DNA of 55,412 nucleotides from Paenibacillus sp. 32O-W (GTDB taxonomy: Bacteria; Bacillota; Bacilli; Paenibacillales; NBRC-103111). The notes beneath the pieces are model-generated. The model had not been told where the DNA came from. It ran no database searches and saw nothing but the letters and a program-made list of their open reading frames with translations. Within the stretch, counting starts at the first letter, position 1; the number at the start of each line of letters is the position of its first letter. The stretch lies in the NCBI RefSeq assembly GCF_007679495.1, contig NZ_VEGP01000034.1, positions 1 to 55,412 on the forward strand. The letters are read 5' to 3'. The position numbers and the translations under genes are program-made. Below are positions 26,720 to 34,615 of this stretch, piece by piece.

Positions 26720-27550
26720 TTAACCTTTTAGCCCTGATGAGGCGATACCTTGCACGAACTGCTTCTGCGCGAACAAATAGACGAGGACGACCGGCAGCGT
26801 AGTAATGACGGCCCCCGCCATCATCAAAGCCTGGTTCACGTTTTCCGATTTCAAATAGAGCAATCCGAGCGGCAAAGTGTACAAAGACTTATCCTGCAAA
26901 TAAATTAACGGACCGAGCGTATTGTTCCAAGCGCCCATGAACGTAAACACTCCCAGCGCTGCCAGTGCCGGTTTGCACAACGGTAGGTAGATTTTGAAAA
27001 AGATGCCTGGCGGACTGCAGCCGTCGATCACCGCAGATTCGTACAGCTCTTTAGGCAGCGACTTGATGTATTGATGCATCAGGAAAATGCCGAATGCCCC
27101 CGCAAGAAAGCTTGGCACGATTAACGGATAGTACGAATTGAGCGCATTGAATTCCTTCCATATGAAATAGGTCGGAATCATCGTAACCTGGCCCGGAACC
27201 ATCAAGGTCGCCAGCATGACGATATAGATCGGACCTTTTAGTTTAAATTTGTACATAGCGAGTCCGAAAGCAACGAGAGAGCATGACAGCAAGGAGCCTA
27301 TCATGTCCAGCACAACGATGAAAAAGCTGTTCAGCGTGTATCGTCCGAAATTGACTTTATTCCATATCGTTACATAATTGTCGAAGTTAATTGGATTCGG
27401 AATGAGCTGCGGTGGCATCTGTGCGATAGCGCCGACGGTTTTAAGCGAAGTCGAAATCATCCATATAAAGGGAAACACCATGAAAACAGAACCTGCAATC
27501 AGCAGCAAATAAACCGCTATCTTAAGTGGACGAGGTGTAGTTTTAGTCAT
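26720..27550 (-). CDS. Carbohydrate ABC transporter permease (CUT1, MalG type)
   Basis: A 276-residue inner-membrane permease with six predicted helices. The EAA loop that contacts the ATPase reads ELYESAVIDGCSPPGIFFKI, with P-L-C-K-P-A following, as in MalG-type proteins. The N-terminal helix is followed by FPFIWMISTSLKT. The ATG at 27550 overlaps the end of the upstream permease gene by 8 bases. No ATPase gene is present; Firmicutes CUT1 importers commonly share an MsmX-type ATPase encoded elsewhere. Confidence 0.93.
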   Translation of the reverse strand: MTKTTPRPLKIAVYLLLIAGSVFMVFPFIWMISTSLKTVGAIAQMPPQLIPNPINFDNYVTIWNKVNFGRYTLNSFFIVVLDMIGSLLSCSLVAFGLAMYKFKLKGPIYIVMLATLMVPGQVTMIPTYFIWKEFNALNSYYPLIVPSFLAGAFGIFLMHQYIKSLPKELYESAVIDGCSPPGIFFKIYLPLCKPALAALGVFTFMGAWNNTLGPLIYLQDKSLYTLPLGLLYLKSENVNQALMMAGAVITTLPVVLVYLFAQKQFVQGIASSGLKG

Positions 27551-28424
27551 AATGCACCCACTTTTTCTCAAAATACTTTTGGAACAGCGTGAACGCCAGA
27601 ATGATTATAAACAGCAGCCATGCCATAGACGAAGCCGGCCCCATCTTGAACAGAAGGAAGGCGTCGCGGTATATGAGCAGGTTCGGAACCATGTTCCGTT
27701 CAGGGATGCCTGTCGTAATGCTGCCAAACAAGCCCAGGAACACGTCGAACGCCTGAAAAGCCGATATCGTAGATAAAATCATGACCAAATAGACCATCGG
27801 CGTCACGATGGGAAACACGATATGCGTAAGCTGCTTCCAGCCGGAAGCTCCGTCGATTTGCGCCGATTCGAGCACTTCTTTGGGCACGTTCTGCATGCCC
27901 GCAAGTAAAATGATCATTGATTGCCCGACCCCTTTCCAAACGTTCACTATAGCAATGCTGGCCATCACGACGAGCCAGGACTTATTGTCAATCCAGCGGA
28001 TCGGATCGATATGGAACAGACCAAGGAACCAATTAATGACGCCATACTGATAGTTGAACATCCACACCCATACTACGCCGCCGGCAATCCACGGGGTTAC
28101 GACCGGCAAGAAATACATGAGACGGAACAAGGCTTTGGCGCGGATCGCTTGATTTAATAAAAAAGCGATAACAAAGGCCATCAAGGTTTGAAGCGGAACA
28201 AAGATGAGCGCAAAAACAAAGACATTGCGAATCGCTACCCAAAATTCCCGTTTATTCAACGTATTTATCCAGTTGTCCAGCCCGATCCACTTCGGCGGGT
28301 TGAACAAATCCCATTGCGTAAACGATATGTAGCTTGAAAAGACGATCGGAAACAAAAGGAATACGAGTACGTTCAACACGAATGGTAATGTGAATATATA
28401 TCCCCAGTATCCTTGTTTGTGCAT
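27543..28424 (-). CDS. Carbohydrate ABC transporter permease (CUT1, MalF/UgpA type)
   Basis: A 293-residue permease with six predicted helices, beginning MHKQGYWGYIFTLPFVLNVL. The EAA loop is EVLESAQIDGASGWKQLTHI followed by VFP. The frame is open for 46 codons upstream, but the start at 28424 has AGGTAGG 7-8 bases before it, and the upstream part runs into the intergenic hairpin. Partner of the permease at 26720-27550. Confidence 0.93.
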   Translation of the reverse strand: MHKQGYWGYIFTLPFVLNVLVFLLFPIVFSSYISFTQWDLFNPPKWIGLDNWINTLNKREFWVAIRNVFVFALIFVPLQTLMAFVIAFLLNQAIRAKALFRLMYFLPVVTPWIAGGVVWVWMFNYQYGVINWFLGLFHIDPIRWIDNKSWLVVMASIAIVNVWKGVGQSMIILLAGMQNVPKEVLESAQIDGASGWKQLTHIVFPIVTPMVYLVMILSTISAFQAFDVFLGLFGSITTGIPERNMVPNLLIYRDAFLLFKMGPASSMAWLLFIIILAFTLFQKYFEKKWVHYD

Positions 28425-28448
28425 ACGGTTACCTACCTTTCTATGGCC

Positions 28449-28478
28449 GAGAGGTGCGGCAGCAAGGCCACACCTCTC
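28449..28478 (-). promoter_or_regulatory. Intercistronic hairpin between binding-protein and permease genes
   Basis: GAGAGGTG and CACCTCTC form a strong stem with no T-run after it. Such hairpins usually stabilise the upstream mRNA or allow partial termination, so that the binding protein is made in excess over the permeases (family knowledge; not shown here). Confidence 0.55.
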
Positions 28479-28497
28479 AGGTTGCAATGAACCGGGC

Positions 28498-29844
28498 CTA
28501 CGAATTGGCGTCCAACACTTCCTGCACTTTCTGGTGAATTTCCTTGGCTCCTTCTTCCACATCCACGTTCCCTTTGACGATTTCGTTCACGACTTGCTGC
28601 ACAACTATACGCCATTCACTCCAGGACGCGTTCTCGTCCAGCGTCACTCCGCCTTCGGCAATCCCTTCTGTGAACGCTTTCTTATTCGACGGCTTCATCG
28701 TACTCTGTTCCAGAACATCGTATGCCGATTTTTTTACCGGTAGGGCAGAACCGCTCTCCGCTACGATCTTCTGCGATTCGTCTCCAAGATAAAACTCCAG
28801 AAATTCCCACGCCGCGTCCTTCGCTTCCTGCGAAGCTCTGGAGGAAATGAGCCACGAGTTGGCGACCATCGGCACATAACGCTTACCGTCCACCGCCTTC
28901 GGAATTTTGACGACGTCCCAGTTCGCATCCGGGAAGCTATCGTTCATGTTCACCTGTAAGCTGTACTGCATGAAATACATCGCCGCCTTGCCACCGGCGA
29001 ATACTTCAAGCTCCCCGCCGTTAGCGCTGACATAATCGATATGAGTAAAGTATCCTTGATCAATGCCATCCTTCAATTGCCCCAAGCCCTGGATAGTCTT
29101 CGGATCGTCGAACATCGACTTCGTCATCGTACTGTCCAACGCCGATCCTCCGGCTTGCTTGATCCACGGGAACCAGCCGTTCGTAATCGAGAAAGAACCG
29201 ATGAATCCGTATTGGCTCGTATCGTTTCCGTCTTTAACCGTCAACTTCTTGGCGGCCTCGATCAAATCTTCGTATGTCCAATCGTCCGTCGGTAGCTCGA
29301 CATTCGCTTTTTCAAATGCGTCCTTGTTGTAAGCCAGCGCGATTGGGTTAATGCCGTGCGGTACTCCCCACACTTGGCCTTCAGGCGTTTTCGCCGAGAA
29401 CAAGCCGTCGATGTAATCGTCCTCATTCAAATCGCGTTCAATGTACGGTGCCAGATCTTCCGCCACACCTCTCTTGCCATAGCCGAGAATCGTGGCGTTT
29501 TCCTGGAACCAGACGTCAGGCATCGTGTTTCCGGCAATTTGCGCCGCAATCTTGGAAGTGAAGTCGCCCCACGGCGCTTCCTGAATTTGCACGTCAATAT
29601 GCGGGTGCGTCTCGATAAACTTGTCGATAATCTCTTTGTTCGTCACTTCATAGCTGCCAGGTAATCCGATTTTCAGCTTTACTTTGTCTTTCGGCTGTTC
29701 TTTGTTTCCTTCACCCGAAACGGAACCGTTTTCGGGATTTTCTGAAGCATTGTTGTTTCCGCTGTCGCCGCCAGATGAGGAACAAGCTGAAACAACCAAT
29801 AAAAGCGCTAACAAAAAAGCAAGATAACTAAGCCTTCTCTTCAA
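28498..29844 (-). CDS. Sugar ABC transporter substrate-binding lipoprotein
   Basis: A 448-residue extracellular solute-binding protein of the MalE-like family. The N terminus is a lipoprotein signal peptide with lipobox VVSACSSS (Cys21), followed by an Asn/Ser/Gly-rich linker to about residue 52. The mature domain starts KLKIGLPGSYEV and includes GNTMPDVWFQENATILGYG, GGKAAMYFMQYS and a C-terminal AAWEFLEFYLGDESQ. It delivers an oligosaccharide to the two permeases that follow. The start is TTG with AAGGAG 9 bases upstream. First gene of the operon, downstream of the palindromic operator at 29926-29945. Confidence 0.93.
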   Translation of the reverse strand: MKRRLSYLAFLLALLLVVSACSSSGGDSGNNNASENPENGSVSGEGNKEQPKDKVKLKIGLPGSYEVTNKEIIDKFIETHPHIDVQIQEAPWGDFTSKIAAQIAGNTMPDVWFQENATILGYGKRGVAEDLAPYIERDLNEDDYIDGLFSAKTPEGQVWGVPHGINPIALAYNKDAFEKANVELPTDDWTYEDLIEAAKKLTVKDGNDTSQYGFIGSFSITNGWFPWIKQAGGSALDSTMTKSMFDDPKTIQGLGQLKDGIDQGYFTHIDYVSANGGELEVFAGGKAAMYFMQYSLQVNMNDSFPDANWDVVKIPKAVDGKRYVPMVANSWLISSRASQEAKDAAWEFLEFYLGDESQKIVAESGSALPVKKSAYDVLEQSTMKPSNKKAFTEGIAEGGVTLDENASWSEWRIVVQQVVNEIVKGNVDVEEGAKEIHQKVQEVLDANS

Positions 29845-29925
29845 TGAAATTCACTCCTTCTTTTAAAAATACACCGGCATAAACAAATCAATAAAATTCA
29901 ATCTGCCCCCACGTCATGTTTAATT

Positions 29926-29980
29926 TATAGTAATCGATTACTATAGAGAGTATAACATTTTCGGTTTACTTTGACTAGTA
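29926..29980 (-). promoter_or_regulatory. Operon promoter with perfect 20-bp LacI-type operator
   Basis: TATAGTAATCGATTACTATA (29926-29945) is a perfect palindrome with the central CG typical of LacI-family operators. On the minus strand a -10 TATACT (29954-29949) lies just upstream of it, so the operator covers the expected transcription start, the normal arrangement for repression. The -35 (TAGTCA, 18-base spacer) is poor. A 12-of-14 match lies at 31611-31624 upstream of lacI. Confidence 0.75.
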
Positions 29981-30320
29981 GTAAAAAAAGCTCCTAACGG
30001 AGTCTTCTCGAAGATGAATAACCCGGTATTAAAGGTAGCTTTTTATGCCAATAGGAATCTTCATTCTGTATCATATTAACACTGTAAAGAACTTACAGAT
30101 TCCTATGTGGTAAAAAAAGCTCCTAACGGAGCCTTCTCGAAGATGAATAACCCGGTATTTGAGGTAGCTTTTTATGCCAATAGGAATCTTCGTTCTGTAT
30201 CATATTAACACTGTAAAGAACTTACAGATTCCTATGTGGTAAAAAAAGCTCCTAACGGAGCTTTCTCGAAGATGAATAACCCGGTATTAAAGGTAGCTTT
30301 TTATGCCAATAGGACCCTCT
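29981..30320. repeat. Tandem array of 129-bp units carrying minus-strand terminators
   Basis: Two full units start at 29981 and 30110, and a third partial unit starts at 30239. Each begins GTAAAAAAAGCTCCTAACGG, contains GAATAACCCGGTATT and GGTAGCTTTTTATGCCAATA, and the full units end with TTACAGATTCCTATGTG. On the minus strand each holds GGCTCC-GTTA-GGAGC plus a T-run, so three terminators stand in series between the lacI gene and the operon. The units differ by only a few bases. Single copies lie at 4764 and 15396. Confidence 0.9.
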
Positions 30321-30402
30321 TTGTCTTGCGTGTAATAATGTAAACAATTTCCTTCCCAAAATCGCCACCAAAAAACATTTTTTTCGTGTATTTACACTTA
30401 TC

Positions 30403-30460
30403 TACCTTGAAAATCCGTCTATTTTCACCGTCTGCTGGTGCCGTGCAAACGGAATGGCGG
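30403..30460 (-). repeat. Inverted copy of the GCAGACGG repeat family
   Basis: Read on the minus strand this gives CCGCCATTCCGTTTGCACGG, then CACCAGCAGACGGTGAAAAT, then AGACGGATTTTCAAGGTA, nearly identical to 51741-51799. It lies in the gap between the tandem array and the end of lacI. The rest of 30321-30555 shows nothing. Confidence 0.75.
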
Positions 30461-30555
30461 TTCTAATTAGTAATTTCATAACAGCTAGGCAATCGATTTC
30501 TTTATTGACAACGATACCTCACCCCTTAGAGAATCTTATAGTCGGCGCATTATCG

Positions 30556-31593
30556 CTAAACGCGCTCGCTTATCGGTAAAACCGAATTTCGTTCCAGCAG
30601 CTTAGGCTGCAGCATCACGTCGAACGTCGGGCTGTCTTCGCCGTTTATTTTATCCAGCAACAGCCGGCAAGCAAGTTTTCCCATATCGTAATCCGGTTGT
30701 TTGATCGTCGTCAGCGGAGGGTGGATCATAAGGCCGAAATCGATCCCGTCAAATCCCATCACAGAAATATCTTCAGGCACCTTTACACCTTGCTGGGAAA
30801 GCTCGTTGATCACTCCGAAAGCCATCATGTCGTTGCAAGCAAATATGGCCGTCGGCCGGTCTGGCGCCGCGAGCAGCTTGTTAGCCAGTTTCTTGCCGGT
30901 GTCAAAGTCGAAAACAGCGTTATACAGCTCCTCCGACTTGGATTCTTCCACGATCGGCTCGAGTTTCGCTTCTTTCATCGCATACAGATAGCCTTGACAG
31001 ATGCTTTGCCGGCTTGGCCTGTCCAGTCTGGACGTTACATAGCCAATGCGGCTGTGGCCTTTGGACAGCAAATGTTTCGTCGCCATATATCCGCCCTTAC
31101 GATAATCGAATTTAATTTGCGAAACGCCCTCTTCCTCGATGGTCTGGTCTATCGCAATGACATTCAATCCCATCTGTATGGAGTTTTTGAGCAGGGATTT
31201 GTCCTTGGAGATGGAGGAAATAATGAGTCCCTTGATCTGCTTCTCCATGATGGTGCGGATATATTCATCCTCAAGCGTCGGGTCCTGCAGCGAATTGCAA
31301 GTAACTACTGTATAATGGTTCTCCCTTGCTATTTCTTCGATGCCGAAGACGACCGAAGAATAGAAAGGATTTATAATCGACGGAACAATGACCCCGATGG
31401 TCATGCTTACGTTTTTTTTCAACTGTTTGCCCAGCAGATTCGGAATGTAGTTCATTTCCGCGGCAATGCGGCGAATCTTCTCCTGCAAAGCTTTGCTTAC
31501 CGGATAATCGCTGTTACTGAGTACCCGCGAAACCGTCGCGGAAGAAACATTCGCCTTCCTCGCTATGTCGTGAATCGTTGTCGGTTTTTTCAT
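30556..31593 (-). CDS. LacI-family transcriptional repressor
   Basis: A 345-residue LacI/GalR regulator. The N-terminal helix-turn-helix is TIHDIARKANVSSATVSRVL (about 5-24) with the hinge helix IPNLLGKQLKK. The periplasmic-binding-like core has VIVPSIINPFYSSVVFGIEE, KGLIISSI, GYVTSRLDRPSRQSICQGYL and the C-terminal VMGFDGIDFGLMIHPPLTTI. It lies directly upstream of the transport and uronate operon and in the same orientation, and is its likely repressor. A matching operator half lies in its own promoter region, which suggests autoregulation. Confidence 0.93.
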   Translation of the reverse strand: MKKPTTIHDIARKANVSSATVSRVLSNSDYPVSKALQEKIRRIAAEMNYIPNLLGKQLKKNVSMTIGVIVPSIINPFYSSVVFGIEEIARENHYTVVTCNSLQDPTLEDEYIRTIMEKQIKGLIISSISKDKSLLKNSIQMGLNVIAIDQTIEEEGVSQIKFDYRKGGYMATKHLLSKGHSRIGYVTSRLDRPSRQSICQGYLYAMKEAKLEPIVEESKSEELYNAVFDFDTGKKLANKLLAAPDRPTAIFACNDMMAFGVINELSQQGVKVPEDISVMGFDGIDFGLMIHPPLTTIKQPDYDMGKLACRLLLDKINGEDSPTFDVMLQPKLLERNSVLPISERV

Positions 31594-31610
31594 CGTATTC
31601 CCTCATTTTT

Positions 31611-31624
31611 AGAAATCGTTTACT
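31611..31624. promoter_or_regulatory. Second LacI-type operator, upstream of lacI
   Basis: AGAAATCGTTTACT matches the core AGTAATCGATTACT of the 29926-29945 palindrome at 12 of 14 positions, including the central TCG. It lies 18 bases before the lacI start codon, so it is well placed for autorepression. Confidence 0.55.
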
Positions 31625-31680
31625 ACTATTAAGTATACAAATAGTGCCGGCAGAAATCAATTAATATAGGAAGTCCACGA

Positions 31681-31809
31681 ATGTGGCAAAGAATCCGCTT
31701 TAGCTTATTATTTTGCCTGATCCTATGTGTTCATCTCGCTGATGTAGATTGGGACAGACGGCATAATCTGAATGTTGGTTTCAGCAAATTCAACCGACAC
31801 TTCGCGTAA
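31681..31809 (+). CDS. Candidate 42-residue small membrane-anchored or secreted peptide
   Basis: An ATG with AGGAAG 7 bases upstream opens a 42-codon frame: a short basic start, a hydrophobic stretch (FSLLFCLILCVHLA) and a polar tail ending FSKFNRHFA. It is divergent from lacI. It has signal-peptide-like architecture but no family could be assigned, and conservation is untested. Confidence 0.35.
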   Translation: MWQRIRFSLLFCLILCVHLADVDWDRRHNLNVGFSKFNRHFA

Positions 31810-31844
31810 CTTTCTATGAAACAAGCCTAAACCATTTGGCATCT

Positions 31845-32070
31845 ATAATTAGATGGATTTCATACAGTTAATTTCATCCGATCCAGCGAAATATGAAATC
31901 TTAATGGATTTTCTACAGTTAGTTTGTGCATATTGGGCGATTTTTCCTTAAAAGCTCTATTCTAACTGCAGATTTTCCAGCTAGTTGAGCCATTATTGGA
32001 AATTTCCTTTAAACTGCCTGTACAAAATACAGTTAGATGAACCAATCCGTTTGCACAGCACCAGCAGAAA
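31845..32070. repeat. Degenerate CAGTTA-type repeat cluster
   Basis: Several CAGTTA(G/A) words alternate with GGATTT(C/T)(A/C)(T/C)ACAG, ending with a diverged CCGTTTGCACAGCACCAGCAG. The pattern resembles 51500-51930. No gene is seen here. Confidence 0.6.
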
Positions 32071-32079
32071 ACAAACTTC

Positions 32080-32595
32080 TTACTCAACCACTTGCCAGTT
32101 ATCATAGATCACGCTTATCCATTCAAAAAGCCCCGTCTCCAGGTAGGCTTTGGCCGCTTGAACTAAGGGAGAGGAATTCTTCTCAGTAATTTCATCAAGG
32201 CTAATCCAGCTGCTGCCCGCGGTATCATCGGATATTAATACACTGTTATAAGAGCCTTCCAAGCTGACTTCCAGAAAGATGGCAATGTGCTGGATATGAG
32301 AGCAATCTCTTAATCCATACCTTACAATGAATTCGGAAGTCCCGATATTACGAGTTACATTAATAACCAATCCTGTTTCTTCTCGAAATTCACGATAAAT
32401 CGCCTGAATGATGGATTCATCCGGTTCAATGGTTCCTCCAGGCAAATCATAACGATTTCTGTAGGGTCCGCCTATCTTATGAACGACCAGTAATTGATTT
32501 TCATTAAAACAAATACCATATACGCCTAAATGACGGTGAACCTTCATCTGCATCCACATCCTTTGCAATGCTTCAGGTAGCGATACTTCACACAT
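32080..32595 (-). CDS. Nudix hydrolase
   Basis: A protein of up to 171 residues with a complete Nudix box, beginning GGTIEPDESIIQAIYREFRE and ending ETGL. The surrounding fold (GVYGICFNENQLLVVHKIGG before, SSWISLDEI after) is standard. The start is uncertain: the ATG at 32595 sits too close to AAGGAG, and the ATGs at residues 15-17 have AAAGG upstream; these shorter forms begin nearer to the domain. It lies 10 bases after the truncated epimerase gene and is probably co-transcribed. Confidence 0.8.
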   Translation of the reverse strand: MCEVSLPEALQRMWMQMKVHRHLGVYGICFNENQLLVVHKIGGPYRNRYDLPGGTIEPDESIIQAIYREFREETGLVINVTRNIGTSEFIVRYGLRDCSHIQHIAIFLEVSLEGSYNSVLISDDTAGSSWISLDEITEKNSSPLVQAAKAYLETGLFEWISVIYDNWQVVE

Positions 32596-32605
32596 CTCCT
32601 TATAT

Positions 32606-32998
32606 TTAACGGCTTCTTTTTGGTTTTAATGATATTTCTCTACTAAAAGCGGGATGATTGCGATCTCGTTCAGATGTTATAATTTTCATCCCTTCGGGAA
32701 TCGGCCAGTCAATTCCTATTGTTGGATCATTCCAAAGAATGCCGCTTTCATCCTCGGGATGATAATAATCCGTTAACTTATAGACAAATTCAGCCGTTTC
32801 AGTAAGTACCAAGAAACCATGTGCAAACCCTTCAGGAACATATAACATATTTTTCTTTTCTGCCGATAAAACAACACCGAACCATCTACCATATGTTTTA
32901 GATCCCTCACGAATATCAACCGCCACGTCAAAAACTTCAGGCTCTATAGTATAAAGTCCCTCTATGTCCATGCATTTTTCAAACTTGAATCGTCCCAT
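32606..32998 (-). pseudogene. rfbC: dTDP-4-dehydrorhamnose 3,5-epimerase with internal deletion
   Basis: The 130-residue frame begins like RfbC (GLYTIEPEVF) and ends like it (FDVAVDIREGSKTYGRWFGV, MLYVPEGFAHGFLVL, EFVYKLTDYYHPEDESGILW). Full-length enzymes are about 180 residues. The missing 50 or so lie exactly between EPEVF and FDVAVD and include the RGLH(Y/F)Q segment with the catalytic histidine. The frame is kept, so a protein may be made, but epimerase activity should be lost. No other rhamnose-pathway gene is nearby. It is plausible that this is a relic of a sugar nucleotide cluster. Confidence 0.75.
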
Positions 32999-33030
32999 TT
33001 TTCACCTCAATATATTAAAACTAAAAACTC

Positions 33031-33065
33031 AAAAGGGATCCGAACGCCATTTGGATCCCTCTTTT
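33031..33065 (-). terminator. Terminator after the DUF4003 gene
   Basis: AAAAGGGATCC and GGATCCCTCTTTT form a stem with A and T runs on both sides, so it works in either direction. It separates the DUF4003 gene from the rfbC remnant. Confidence 0.85.
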
Positions 33066-33083
33066 ATACCGACACCTGGAAAG

Positions 33084-34085
33084 TTAATTGCCGCCTCCAT
33101 TTGATGAGCTTGCTGCGGCTACAGCGCCGGCAGATATAACGGCTATCATTGCTGCTTGCTGCGCCTGCAGGATAGTCTGGATGCTTGTGGCAATCCCAAC
33201 GGATAATACACTATTATCTGCAATGATTTGTTGTACATATAACTGAATAGCTACCAGCAGACTCATGTCTTTATACCAACGGAATAATTTGCTTTCGTTA
33301 AAATGTGCATATGCCTTGATTACATCTGCGAGCGTATTTTCAGGTGTATCTATAAGCGCTAAAACTCCCAATGCCGGATAGTGCATGCCCTTAATTTTAA
33401 CTTTTTCACTTTGGAATGCCTCTAAGTATCGAGCAGTCGTTTCCGCAAGCTGTTCTCTTCTGTCCGGCTGCCCTTGAGTTAATATATGCGATAAAAACTG
33501 TAAGTCATTTCCTTTTCTAAATCCATGTTTACTTAGAAAGTCATAGAAATATTCAATATCTTCCATTAATGAATCAATGGAACGATTACTTTGCGATAAT
33601 AATACGGATAGAGGATAATCGTCAGAGGAGGTTAGAAAGAAATGTCTGCTTCTAATAGCTTTGTAAATTTCCATTGCACGCTGGGCCTGCTCCGCCAGAT
33701 TTCCATTCTCCTTTTTATGAGTTAGCAGAGAAAACGCAGATAAATAAGTATAAGGCCCTTTTCGAAATTTATTATTCGTTAATACTTCATAGCATTCTTT
33801 TAATTCACTGTATCCTTTATACGGGTCCTCAAATTGTGTTATGAGTAAGGCTGCTAATATGTAGCGTGTATTATATGGAAGTGATGAAAACCAACCTTCT
33901 TCTCTCTTTATAAAATCAATAACGTATAAGTAAGCTTTAGGGTCAAAATCCCGCTCAGTCGACATAAACTGTGACGTTATGCTCATTCGAACCCTTTTAT
34001 CCACACTCCAACTAATTGAATGGGTTAATTGATCGAAGATCTTTGTAAATTGATCCCGTTTCTGTAAGATGGTCTCTTGAAACAT
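33084..34085 (-). CDS. DUF4003-family protein
   Basis: A 333-residue cytoplasmic, mostly helical protein. It contains the family-type segments KRVRMSITSQFMS, FRKGPYTYLSAFSLL, FRKGNDLQFLSHIL and KIKGMHYPALGVLALI, and a C-terminal low-complexity tail (Ala-rich, then SSSNGGGN). These match my memory of DUF4003, a Bacillales family of unknown function. The start has GGGGGG upstream. A terminator follows at 33031. Confidence 0.75.
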   Translation of the reverse strand: MFQETILQKRDQFTKIFDQLTHSISWSVDKRVRMSITSQFMSTERDFDPKAYLYVIDFIKREEGWFSSLPYNTRYILAALLITQFEDPYKGYSELKECYEVLTNNKFRKGPYTYLSAFSLLTHKKENGNLAEQAQRAMEIYKAIRSRHFFLTSSDDYPLSVLLSQSNRSIDSLMEDIEYFYDFLSKHGFRKGNDLQFLSHILTQGQPDRREQLAETTARYLEAFQSEKVKIKGMHYPALGVLALIDTPENTLADVIKAYAHFNESKLFRWYKDMSLLVAIQLYVQQIIADNSVLSVGIATSIQTILQAQQAAMIAVISAGAVAAASSSNGGGN

Positions 34086-34162
34086 GGTTCATCCCCCCTG
34101 TGCCTGTTAATTTGTAATACGTTCTAATTAGGAAATGGTTTTATATTGCCACAAAAACTTCC

Positions 34163-34309
34163 TTACATTATTGAAAGGACCTGTCTACCCGTTTCGTAAT
34201 GATCCTCGATAATTCTCATCAACTGCCTGGCCATATCCTCGGTTGATTGACGGTTCTCCTCCAGGCTTATTTTTGACCGGTCAGTCTCCTGACTAACGAT
34301 CCACTCCCA
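34163..34309 (-). pseudogene. 3' remnant of an unidentified gene
   Basis: A 48-codon minus-strand frame reads SQETDRSKISLEENRQSTED, then MARQLMRIIEDHYETGRQVL, to a stop at 34163-34165. It looks like genuine protein sequence, but an in-frame stop sits immediately upstream and no normal start codon with a ribosome binding site exists. It lies between the DUF4003 and monooxygenase genes. The source family is not recognised. Confidence 0.4.
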
Positions 34310-34313
34310 TTAA

Positions 34314-34610
34314 TCATCCCAGATCGATGCCCCTATAATGCTCAACTACTGGAAAAGGATTATAGAAATGATGCAATAAAGCTTTCCATTCCAAGTATTC
34401 CTTCGACCCTCTAAACCCTTCGGTATGATCCTTGAGCGTTTCCCATCTAACCAGCAAAATATATTTGCTTTCTTCCTCTATACACTTCTGCAGCTCATGA
34501 GAGATATAGCCTTTCATTTTTGAAATGGTGCCGGAAGCTATTTTAAAATTACGTTCAAATTTATCAGCCAACTCCGGGATGACATTCAATATGGCAACTT
34601 CCAGAATCAT
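34314..34610 (-). CDS. Antibiotic biosynthesis monooxygenase (ABM) domain protein
   Basis: A 98-residue dimeric ferredoxin-like ABM domain protein: strand MILEVAILNVIP, helix ELADKFERNFKIAS, then GYISHELQKCIEEESKYILL and VRWETLKDHTEGFRGSKEYL. Length and motif order fit quinol-type monooxygenases or heme-degrading relatives. The start has GGGAGGTAG upstream, inside the end of the preceding gene, and the two genes are 5 bases apart, so they form an operon. Confidence 0.85.
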   Translation of the reverse strand: MILEVAILNVIPELADKFERNFKIASGTISKMKGYISHELQKCIEEESKYILLVRWETLKDHTEGFRGSKEYLEWKALLHHFYNPFPVVEHYRGIDLG

Positions 34611-34615
34611 GCGGT

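Noticed and set aside
29981-30320. Tandem repeats considered as a CRISPR array
   Set aside because: Units are about 129 bp with nearly identical content throughout; there are no short repeats with variable spacers and no cas genes.
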